From assembly GCA_004138175.2 (NCBI GenBank), contig RYFE02000001.1, positions 62,001-126,000 on the forward strand: 64,000 nucleotides of DNA. Direction: 5' to 3'. The notes under the pieces are model-generated. The model searched no databases, was not told the origin of the DNA, and saw only the letters and a program-made list of their open reading frames with translations. Position numbers and translations under genes: made by a program. Shown piece after piece: positions 1-6,228 of the stretch. Within the stretch, counting starts at the first letter, position 1. Every line of letters begins with the position of its first letter. Source of the stretch: Chloroflexales bacterium ZM16-3 (GTDB lineage: Bacteria; Chloroflexota; Chloroflexia; Chloroflexales; Chloroflexaceae).

Positions 1-487
1 GGGCCACCAGCACCGGGTGCCCGGTGGCCTGGAGCACCCTGGTGGTGACGCTGCCCAGCGCCCAGCGCAGCAGCCCGCCCTTGCCGTGGGTGGCCATCAC
101 GATGATGCTGTCGGTGTAGCGGGCGGCGGCGCTCACGATCTGCTCGGCCGGCATGCCGAATGCCACGGCGTAGTCTATGTTTTTGGCGTGCGCCATAATC
201 GCCTCTGCCTGGTGCTCCAGGTAGGTCTCGGCCTCGGCCTGGAGCGCCTCCTGCATCGCCTCGGCCTGCTCGTCAGGGTCGCCGAGTGTGTCGCCGGCGG
301 CCCCAAGGAGCACCGCCTCGTGGCGCACCAAGCTCGATACCACTGAGGGCGGGATGACTCGCAGCAGGTGGACGCTGGTTGGCGCTAGGGTGGCCAGCAT
401 ACGGGCGAGCGGGATCGCCTGCTCGGCCAGGGGTGATCCGTCGAGCGGCACGAGCAGGTTGAGCGACGATAGTGTCTGCGTTGACAT
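1..487 (-). CDS. Universal stress protein (UspA family), 3' end cut by window edge
   Basis: About 162 residues are visible, starting at the ATG at 487 behind a good ribosome-binding site (AAGGAG about 8 bases upstream). The protein opens with the typical UspA beta strand and loop (NLLVPLDGSPLAEQAIPLA) and near the visible end has the nucleotide-binding signature G-x2-G-x(n)-G-S-V-T (THGKGGLLRWALGSVTTRVL), followed by HPVLVA. This is the ATP-binding subtype of the family, a cytoplasmic stress and energy-state protein. Only a few C-terminal residues should be missing, because the signature normally lies close to the end. The gene follows a membrane-protein gene on the same strand after a 286-bp gap in which I see no other gene. 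Family assignment is secure; the specific role is unknown. Confidence 0.9.
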   Translation of the reverse strand, partial: MSTQTLSSLNLLVPLDGSPLAEQAIPLARMLATLAPTSVHLLRVIPPSVVSSLVRHEAVLLGAAGDTLGDPDEQAEAMQEALQAEAETYLEHQAEAIMAHAKNIDYAVAFGMPAEQIVSAAARYTDSIIVMATHGKGGLLRWALGSVTTRVLQATGHPVLVA

Positions 488-773
488 ACCGGTTTCTCCT
501 TGCTACACATATGATGATCATGAGCGACCTATAGCGCTCTCCAGGTATCTGCCTCTGTCTCCAGGCGCGATCTGCCATGCCCTCTGCCTTGGAAAGGCTA
601 TCCGGGGCGAGGGTGAGAGCGCCTGGCTGGCCTCGGTGTGAGGCGCGGCAGGATGAGAGAGAGAACGCCCAGTGTGGCCTGAGCATAGCAGGCGGCTCGG
701 CCATTGTGAGAGAAGAGCTTTACACTTCGGGGGAGCATCTCGTATCTATGCCCGCGCCCGAGTTGATAGCGTC

Positions 774-2636
774 TCACCGATCATTGAGCGGCTGAATCTC
801 TATGCGCCAGAGATCGATCGCGCCGCCATGCGGGCCGTAGAGCCGCAGCTCAAACCTGGCCGAGCGGTCGCTCGCCCTCGGGATAACACAGATAGTGTGG
901 AGCCGCCGCTGGGCCTCGCTTGCCGGGAGCCCGCCCGCCGCCAGCACAGCGCGCCCGCCCGCCTTGCCGACGAGCGCGCACTCCCAGCCTAGCCGCTCCC
1001 CCGGCGTGTAGTCGAGCGCCACCGCGTAGGCACCCGGCTGGATGGCCCCGCGCGGCCCGGCGGCAACATACCTCTCGCCCCGCCGCAGCTCCAGATCGAC
1101 ACCCAGCACAGCCGGGCGGATCGCGGGCGGCATCTGCCAGGTGGCCCCGACCGCTGTGATGGCGAAGACTCTCCACAGGGCGAGGCATGCCTGGCCCCGC
1201 CGTCGCAGCGCGCAGATGCCCGTGAGCGTCAGGCAGACGATCATGCCGCCGAAGATCCAGTTGGCCGTCGCGCGTGCGGCCACTTCGGGGTCTTGGAACG
1301 ACGGCAGCCAGCGCGCCCGCTGGATTGGCGTGAGGTCGAGGAAGTCGGCGTAGGGGTTGCTGTCCATCCAGCTCGCCGCAGCGTGGGGCGGCGTCGTGTA
1401 GGTGTAGGCATTGGGGATCAGCACCTTGGCGGCGAAGACGCCCTCCAGCATAATCGCCACGGCCAGCGCGGCGGCCGCCAGCGAACCCAGCCCCCTCTGG
1501 CGCAGGTGGCGGATCGCGTAGAGCAGCGGGAAGCACCACAGCAGAGCGACGGCCCAGAAGAACCTGCCGGCGAACGAGGTGCCGCCGTACCAGTTGGTGT
1601 GGGCCGCGCTGGGTAGCAGCACCATCAGGTAGATCGCGCCGCAGGCCAGGGCCAGCCGTCGATCCTCCGCTGCGAAGATCGCTAGCCCGAACACCCCCAG
1701 CAGGAAGGTCGGAGCCTGGAAGAAGATCCCTTGCATGCGATCCAGGTGCAGCCCCACGGCGATCATTGCGACCCTGCCGAGGTCGCCCGTCGCATCTCCA
1801 GGCTGGTACGGCCCGAGGATCGATCCGAAAGCGCGCAGGTTGTACATGCCGAGGGCGGCGACCGAGGCGGCCAGCAGGATGGCGGGGATGGCCGATCTCG
1901 CTGCCCCCCCTCTCCCGCACGTGGGAGAGGGGGCCGGGGGGTGAGGGCGAATCGCCCGCAGTGCGTACAGCAGCGCCAGCAGCGCGGCGGGCGGTAGAAA
2001 CTTGAGGTGCAGCCAGGGCAGCAGGGCCAGCAGCCCGCCGACCCACCAGGCTGGCGCTGATCTTGCCTCGGCCCACACGCCGAGCAGCTCAAAGATGATC
2101 AGCCCGGCCAGCAGGTCGGGGTAGATCTGGCCGCCGCCGATCAGGAAGGGCTGGCCCAGCCCGATGATCAGCGCGAGCGGCAGCGGCCAGTGTGTGCCGG
2201 GCAGGATCGCCATCGCCCGCCGGTAGACGCTGAAAGGAACCAGCCCGAGCAGCAGGGCCATCCAGACCTTCGCCCCCAGCACGCCGCCCATTGCGTAGGC
2301 GGGCAGCAGCAGCAGCGGCAGGCCCGGATCGTGGATGCTGTAGCCGTTCACCGTGTGGGCGTCGAGTGCCGCCTGGCCCGGCGGTAGCGCCCGCCGCACC
2401 GGCGTGTCGATCTGGTAGTTGTTCAGCACCCGCAGGTCGCCGTCGCGCAGCAGCGAGTCGGCGATCAGCAGGTAGTGCGGCTCGTCGCCGGTGATTGGGT
2501 TGACCCCGTGCTGCTGCCAGATGACGACGATCATCACGGAGATGATCGCGGGCAGCGCCAGGACAAGGGCAACGGACGCGCGCCGCGCGATCACAAAGGC
2601 CGCGTTAACGGTCGCTTCTACAGGCGCTGTGCTCAA
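774..2636 (-). CDS. Polytopic membrane protein, glycosyltransferase-39-like
   Basis: A 620-residue protein with about ten hydrophobic segments. The N-terminal loop contains GDEPHYLLIADSLLRDGDL, an acidic ExxHY-type motif like those of GT-C membrane glycosyltransferases of the dolichyl-phosphate-mannose-protein mannosyltransferase kind. The last ~130 residues form a soluble, beta-rich tail. By family analogy it would move a sugar from a polyprenyl-phosphate donor on the outer face of the membrane; acceptor and sugar are unknown. The start is uncertain: the longest frame begins with TTG at 2636 inside a heptamer repeat and has no clear ribosome-binding site; GTG at 2594 is an alternative. The stretch HPPAPSPTCGRGG in the middle is encoded by a dispersed palindromic repeat that sits in frame within the gene. 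Confidence 0.75.
   Translation of the reverse strand: MSTAPVEATVNAAFVIARRASVALVLALPAIISVMIVVIWQQHGVNPITGDEPHYLLIADSLLRDGDLRVLNNYQIDTPVRRALPPGQAALDAHTVNGYSIHDPGLPLLLLPAYAMGGVLGAKVWMALLLGLVPFSVYRRAMAILPGTHWPLPLALIIGLGQPFLIGGGQIYPDLLAGLIIFELLGVWAEARSAPAWWVGGLLALLPWLHLKFLPPAALLALLYALRAIRPHPPAPSPTCGRGGAARSAIPAILLAASVAALGMYNLRAFGSILGPYQPGDATGDLGRVAMIAVGLHLDRMQGIFFQAPTFLLGVFGLAIFAAEDRRLALACGAIYLMVLLPSAAHTNWYGGTSFAGRFFWAVALLWCFPLLYAIRHLRQRGLGSLAAAALAVAIMLEGVFAAKVLIPNAYTYTTPPHAAASWMDSNPYADFLDLTPIQRARWLPSFQDPEVAARATANWIFGGMIVCLTLTGICALRRRGQACLALWRVFAITAVGATWQMPPAIRPAVLGVDLELRRGERYVAAGPRGAIQPGAYAVALDYTPGERLGWECALVGKAGGRAVLAAGGLPASEAQRRLHTICVIPRASDRSARFELRLYGPHGGAIDLWRIEIQPLNDR
1906..1947. repeat. Dispersed palindromic repeat inside a coding sequence
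   Basis: An 11-bp inverted repeat (CCCCCTCTCCC at 1906-1916, its complement at 1923-1933) is followed by a G-rich tail GGGGGGTGAGGG. This layout is a very common intergenic repeat in many GC-rich bacteria, yet here it lies within the membrane-protein gene and is translated in frame as HPPAPSPTCGRGG. It falls in a loop between hydrophobic segments, where an insertion could be tolerated. Confidence 0.7.
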
Positions 2637-2665
2637 TCTGCAATCTGCAATCTACAATCTGCAAA
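2634..2665. repeat. Heptamer tandem repeat, unit CTGCAAT
   Basis: Four and a half copies of a 7-bp unit (CTGCAAT, one copy reads CTACAAT). The array lies between the membrane-protein gene and the RF-1-like gene, and the putative TTG start of the former is its first element. No facing inverted arm was seen here. Confidence 0.85.
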
Positions 2666-2670
2666 CGGGG

Positions 2671-3027
2671 CTACTCCTTCACCGGGCCGCGCATCGACTT
2701 GACCGCCCCGCGCCGCCGCTTGGCGTCCTGACGCCGCGCGCGGGCTGCCCGGCTCGGGCGGGTCGGCACCCGTGGGGCGTCCACCGCGCTGACCACCTCC
2801 AGCCGACGGGCCAGGCGGACGAAGGCCATCTCCAGGTTCGCCGCCTGCGAGCGCCGCTCGGTGGCGGTGACGACGATCCCGCTGGGGCGGTGAACTAGCC
2901 GCACGCCGGTGGCGTTGCGGTTGCGGTGCTGCCCGCCCGGCCCGCTGGCGATAAAGAACGTGACCTCGCTCTCGCGCTCCAGCGCCTCGCGGCCGGTTGG
3001 GGCCGGCGCCTGCTCCTCTACGTCCAT
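2671..3027 (-). CDS. RF-1-domain peptidyl-tRNA hydrolase-like protein (ArfB/YaeJ-like)
   Basis: A 118-residue protein with the class-I release factor catalytic signature: SGPGGQHRNRNATGVRL, where the GGQ enters the ribosomal peptidyl-transferase centre and triggers ester hydrolysis. It lacks the codon-recognition domains of RF1/RF2. The C-terminal ~30 residues are very basic (RARRQDAKRRRG), like the tail that ArfB places in the empty mRNA channel. This suggests a role in rescuing stalled ribosomes. The ATG at 3027 is preferred because GAGGTGAG lies 4-5 bases upstream; an in-frame GTG at 3036 would overlap that site. The usual ArfB residue N after GGQ is H here, as in some related release-factor-like families, so the exact subfamily is open. 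Confidence 0.82.
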   Translation of the reverse strand: MDVEEQAPAPTGREALERESEVTFFIASGPGGQHRNRNATGVRLVHRPSGIVVTATERRSQAANLEMAFVRLARRLEVVSAVDAPRVPTRPSRAARARRQDAKRRRGAVKSMRGPVKE

Positions 3028-3105
3028 AAGTCTCACCTCTCGGCGGGTGGTCGGGGTAAGCGCCCCAGGCGCATCAAGTTAAGCCCCAGGCCCCCGGAAT
3101 TTCTT

Positions 3106-3156
3106 GTTGTTTTGGCCAAAATGGCCAGCGAAGCTGGCCATTTTGGCCAAAACAAC
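3106..3156. repeat. Perfect 24-bp inverted repeat with GAA loop
   Basis: Arms 3106-3129 and 3133-3156 are fully complementary and close on a 3-base GAA loop; the innermost part reads GCCAGC-GAA-GCTGGC. The same loop-proximal core closes the palindrome at 13667-13713, although the outer stems differ completely. A transcript would form a very stable hairpin. There is no T-run, so it is not a textbook terminator. Confidence 0.9.
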
Positions 3157-3296
3157 GCTGGTTTTTAGGGCGGCAGCCCTAAACGTGATGCGTATGGGTA
3201 AGCGCCCCAGGCATACGGGGCGCCGCCAGTATAGCACCTGTCCCAGGTGTGTTAGCCGTTCACCTATGGCAGTGAAAAATAGGGTGTAGAGGGGTG

Positions 3297-3325
3297 TTAA
3301 CGAGATAGCAGAGCGGGTGTATAAT
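3297..3325 (+). promoter_or_regulatory. Sigma70-like promoter
   Basis: TTAACG (3297-3302), 17-bp spacer, TATAAT (3320-3325). The -10 box is a perfect match and lies about 47 bases before the start codon of the small gene at 3372. Confidence 0.65.
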
Positions 3326-3371
3326 CAGGCTGCGCGTAGCTACGTGACAAGTAAGCTAAAGGAGCACTGCT

Positions 3372-3731
3372 ATGGCCACACCGAAGACCCCGGCGCCCAT
3401 CACGACCCAGACAGGGATAACCTCTACGTCCATTGCCCAAGCTGGCGACGGCCTGATCCGCCTGTGGGTCGCCGCCTTCACGCTGCCGATCACCGTCGCG
3501 AACAGCCTTGGCACAACCCTGACCAACCTGATCTCCCGCGTGACGTCGGAGCTGGATGGTACCGGAACCTCCCAGGGCACCAACGACATCGTTAAGGCGA
3601 CGAGCGACCTGGTTGGCGCTACCACTGGTCTGTACCTGACCCTGATCAAGACCGCCGTTGGTGGCCTTGAGGCGACGACTCGCGTGATCAACTCTGCGGT
3701 GGCAGATGCTACCGAGTCGACCCGCAAGTAG
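3372..3731 (+). CDS. Small helical protein of unknown function
   Basis: A 119-residue protein with its own promoter, a clear ribosome-binding site (AAAGGAG, 8 bases upstream) and a strong hairpin after the stop, so a monocistronic, probably well-expressed gene. The sequence is rich in Thr, Ala, Ser and Val. It contains no cysteine and looks like a set of amphipathic helices, with a moderately hydrophobic stretch around residues 28-52 (IRLWVAAFTLPITVANSLG). There is no signal peptide. The composition recalls phasin-like or other surface-coating helical proteins, but no diagnostic motif supports that. Two opposite-strand frames of similar length exist but lack start signals. Confidence 0.8.
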   Translation: MATPKTPAPITTQTGITSTSIAQAGDGLIRLWVAAFTLPITVANSLGTTLTNLISRVTSELDGTGTSQGTNDIVKATSDLVGATTGLYLTLIKTAVGGLEATTRVINSAVADATESTRK

Positions 3732-3777
3732 CGTCCGGTTGTAGGTTCCAGGCATCGCACCAATGTCCGTCGGTCGT

Positions 3778-3818
3778 GGGGAGGGTTGGCGCGGCCACAG
3801 GCCGCGCCAACCCTCCCC
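3778..3818 (+). terminator. Strong hairpin after the small gene
   Basis: A perfect 19-bp stem (3778-3796 with 3800-3818) closes on an ACA loop, 46 bases after the stop codon at 3731. GC-rich and without a following T-run; likely a terminator or 3' stabiliser. Confidence 0.7.
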
Positions 3819-3920
3819 TCATTGCATGGTCGTCATCTCGGTGCTGAAGCCCTGGAAGCGATCAGCGAAAGCTGCATAATCAACCGGGCAGACGCCACAG
3901 CCTGGCGTCTGTAATGGTGA

Positions 3921-5237
3921 ATGGAGATCGCCGTGGACCAGCCCATCGCCCCGCCGCAGGCATACCGCCTGCTCCAGCAGCGCCTCGACCGCAATGTCAC
4001 CGGCGCGCCGGACTCGCCGACCCTGATCCGCATCCTGAAGCTGCTCTTCTCGCCCGCCGAGGCCGACCTGGCCCGGCGCATCCCGACCACCTTCATCGCG
4101 CTGGGTAAGCTGGCGAAGCGCGCCGGGCTGGCCGAGGATCGCCTCGCCGAGATGATCCCCGGCATGGCCGAGCGCGGCCTGGTCTTCGACATTGAGCACG
4201 AGGGGCGGCGCTACGTCGCTCTGGCCCCGGTGGTGATCGGCTTCTTCGAGTTCACCTACATGCGCACCCGCGAGGGCTACCCGACCGAGGAGCTGGCCCA
4301 GCTCTTTGACGAGTACTTCTTCGAGCGCGAGGACTTCGCCCACGCGGTCTTCGCCGGTCAGACCCAGATCGGCCGCGCGCTGGTGCGCGAGGAGGCGCTG
4401 CCCGAGGGCGATCATACTGAGATCCTCGACTGGGAGCGGGCCTCGCACATAGTGGAGACGGCCAGCAGCCACGCCGTTTCGCTCTGCGCCTGCCGCAACC
4501 ACGCCCAGCAGGCAGGCCACCCCTGCGAGCACCCCCAGCGCACCTGCCTGAGCCTGAACCTCGGCGCGGACGTGCTGGTGCGCCAGGGCATCGCCGAGCG
4601 GATCAGCGTATCCGAGGCGATGGGCATCCTTGAGCAATCTAAAGATGCCGGCCTTGCCCAGACCGGCGACAATGTCCAGCAGAACGTGAGCTACATCTGC
4701 AACTGCTGCGGCTGCTCCTGTGGCATGATGAACGCCATCCGCCGCTTCGACATCCGCAACGCCATCGTCACCTCAAACTGGATCGCCGTGGTTGACCCCG
4801 AGCGCTGCAACGGCTGTAGCCGCTGCGCGAAGGCGTGCCCGGTCAACGCGATCACGATCAGCCAGGCCGACATAGATGGCCGCCGGCGCAAGTGGGCCGT
4901 GCGCGACGCCGACCTGTGCCTGGGCTGTGGCGTCTGCTACAGCGCGTGCCGACACGGCGCCCTGAGCATGCAAAAGCGCGAGCGCCGCGTCTTCACGCCC
5001 GAGACGACCTTCGACCGGATCGTGGCCATGGCGATCGAGCGCGGTAAGCTCGGCGACCTGCTGCTCGATAACCTGGAGGGCTGGGGCTACGAGGCGGTGG
5101 CCCGCGTGGTGCAGATGATCGAGAAGACCCCCTTCACAACCGTGGTCAACGCGATCGCGCCGCTCAAGTCCACCTTCCTGTCGGCCATCGTCAAGGCGGC
5201 GCGCAGCAGCGGCGGCGATGCCTCCTCGCTGGTGTGA
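3921..5237 (+). CDS. Cysteine-rich 4Fe-4S ferredoxin-type protein
   Basis: A 438-residue cytoplasmic protein. Residues ~1-150 form a helical, winged-helix-like region (phase: KLAKRAGL, EMIPGMAERGLV). Then come two unusual cysteine groups: CACRNH...HPC...RTC (around 190-210) and CNCCGCSCG (around 255-263). Two classical 4Fe-4S motifs follow, CNGCSRCAKACP (~291-302) and CLGCGVCYSACR (~330-341). That gives 17 cysteines in these blocks, enough for the two ferredoxin clusters and at least one more metal site. Such proteins probably pass electrons to an unidentified partner; no oxidoreductase lies next to it. The start could be ATG 3921 or GTG 3933 (GGAG 6 bases upstream of the latter). Confidence 0.8.
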   Translation: MEIAVDQPIAPPQAYRLLQQRLDRNVTGAPDSPTLIRILKLLFSPAEADLARRIPTTFIALGKLAKRAGLAEDRLAEMIPGMAERGLVFDIEHEGRRYVALAPVVIGFFEFTYMRTREGYPTEELAQLFDEYFFEREDFAHAVFAGQTQIGRALVREEALPEGDHTEILDWERASHIVETASSHAVSLCACRNHAQQAGHPCEHPQRTCLSLNLGADVLVRQGIAERISVSEAMGILEQSKDAGLAQTGDNVQQNVSYICNCCGCSCGMMNAIRRFDIRNAIVTSNWIAVVDPERCNGCSRCAKACPVNAITISQADIDGRRRKWAVRDADLCLGCGVCYSACRHGALSMQKRERRVFTPETTFDRIVAMAIERGKLGDLLLDNLEGWGYEAVARVVQMIEKTPFTTVVNAIAPLKSTFLSAIVKAARSSGGDASSLV

Positions 5238-5275
5238 GGGGCGCTCTCGATGCGGTGGCGGCTTGCCCCTTGTGG

Positions 5276-5297
5276 TATAGTAGTTGTAGATACAACT
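5276..5297 (+). promoter_or_regulatory. -10 box overlapped by a palindromic operator candidate
   Basis: TATAGT (5276-5281) is directly followed by the perfect palindrome AGTTGTA-GA-TACAACT (5282-5297), 16 bases before the start of the small membrane-protein gene. A dyad just downstream of a -10 box is a typical place for a repressor. No regulator gene lies next to it. Confidence 0.45.
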
Positions 5298-5313
5298 CAC
5301 GGAGGACAACGCG

Positions 5314-5526
5314 ATGGAACGACACGAGCGACAGCAAGCATCGACCTCACACCCCCCGCTGCGCATGTACGGCTATATCCTCGGCTGCATTCTGATGGGG
5401 CTGGCCTGTGGATTGCTCATTGCGCCCAGCCTGCCCTACCCGGCGCTCTGGGGCTACGGGCTGCTTGTGCTCAGCTGCCTGCTGCTAGTCGTCACCGCCC
5501 CGCTGTGGAGGCAGCTCTGGCCGTAA
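5314..5526 (+). CDS. Small membrane protein with two helices
   Basis: A 70-residue protein with a soluble N-terminus (MERHERQQASTSHPPLRM) and two hydrophobic segments (about residues 19-38 and 45-64) joined by a short proline-containing loop. The ribosome-binding site GGAGG is 9 bases before the ATG. It lies 76 bp after the 4Fe-4S gene and has its own promoter and operator candidate. Function unknown; two-helix proteins of this size are often subunits or modulators of membrane complexes. Confidence 0.72.
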   Translation: MERHERQQASTSHPPLRMYGYILGCILMGLACGLLIAPSLPYPALWGYGLLVLSCLLLVVTAPLWRQLWP

Positions 5527-5566
5527 AGCAGCTACGAACCTTGTCTAACAAATGAGGAGATAAGCA

Positions 5567-5809
5567 ATGACTCTCCAAGAGATGTTGACGGAGATCCCGC
5601 AACTAACCACCCGCGAGCAGCTTGTGCTGCTAGAAGTGCTGAGTCGTTCGCTGAATAGGGCGTTTACTGAGACGAGCGAACTACCATATGTTGGAAACGA
5701 GATAACGGCGGATCGGCTCTATGGAGCCTTCAATCCTGTGGGTAAGGAGCTAAGTAACGAAGATATTGAGCGGATTCGCTTCGAGGCGATTATGGACAAG
5801 CATCAGTGA
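5567..5809 (+). CDS. Antitoxin partner of the PIN-domain toxin
   Basis: An 80-residue protein starting 6 bases after GAGGAG. Its reading frame overlaps the next gene by four bases (the stop TGA shares bases with the GTG start of the toxin), the usual arrangement for translationally coupled toxin-antitoxin pairs. The N-terminal half (LQEMLTEIPQLTTREQLVLLEVLSRSL) is helical and could form a small DNA-binding or dimerisation unit, and the C-terminal half is charged and probably wraps the toxin. It resembles short antitoxins found with PIN toxins, but I cannot place it in a named antitoxin family. It probably represses its own operon. Confidence 0.72.
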   Translation: MTLQEMLTEIPQLTTREQLVLLEVLSRSLNRAFTETSELPYVGNEITADRLYGAFNPVGKELSNEDIERIRFEAIMDKHQ

Positions 5810-6228
5810 TCCGCGCACTCATCGACACTAATGTACTGCTAGACTTTCTGCTGGCGCGAGAGCCATTTGCTATGGATGCGCGTGCGATCTGGATCGCATG
5901 TGAGCAGCAGCGTTGTGTCGGCTTTGTGGCAGCGATCAGCGTCACAACAATCTGGTACGTCGGTCGGCGGCAGATCGGAACTGAGGGTGCCCGCCAGTAT
6001 GTCGGCTATATGTTAGGGGTGCTCAAGATCTGTCCAGTCGATGCTGAGATTCTCGCGGCAGCGCAGCGCAGCCCGATTACGGACTTTGAAGATGCGGTGC
6101 AAGTTGCTGCCGCCGTTGCATCAGGTGTAGACGTTATCGTCACTCGCAACGGCAGTGACTTCGCAGGTTCGCCCGTAGCGGTGTTGACGCCTGCTGAGTT
6201 CCTGGCGCAGCTCACCCCAGTGCTCTAG
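5806..6228 (+). CDS. vapC: PIN-domain ribonuclease toxin (VapC-like)
   Basis: A 140-residue PIN-domain protein. The first acidic residue is in ALIDTNVLLDFLL (residue ~7). The second acidic cluster is ITDFEDAVQVAAA (~112-124) and the fourth conserved position is IVTRNGSDF (~132-140 of the fold), so the Mg2+-dependent RNase active site looks intact. VapC-type toxins cut tRNA or rRNA when the antitoxin is lost. It starts with GTG at 5806, overlapping the antitoxin stop. Its stop codon overlaps the convergent ligase gene by four bases. Confidence 0.85.
   Translation: MIRALIDTNVLLDFLLAREPFAMDARAIWIACEQQRCVGFVAAISVTTIWYVGRRQIGTEGARQYVGYMLGVLKICPVDAEILAAAQRSPITDFEDAVQVAAAVASGVDVIVTRNGSDFAGSPVAVLTPAEFLAQLTPVL

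Larger units (their letters stand above)
3028..3371. other. Gene-free stretch between divergent genes
   Basis: No convincing gene. It holds a perfect 24-bp inverted repeat at 3106-3156, flanked on both sides by the same 17-bp sequence (GGGTAAGCGCCCCAGGC at 3054-3070 and 3196-3212), and a promoter for the downstream gene near 3297-3325. Confidence 0.8.
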
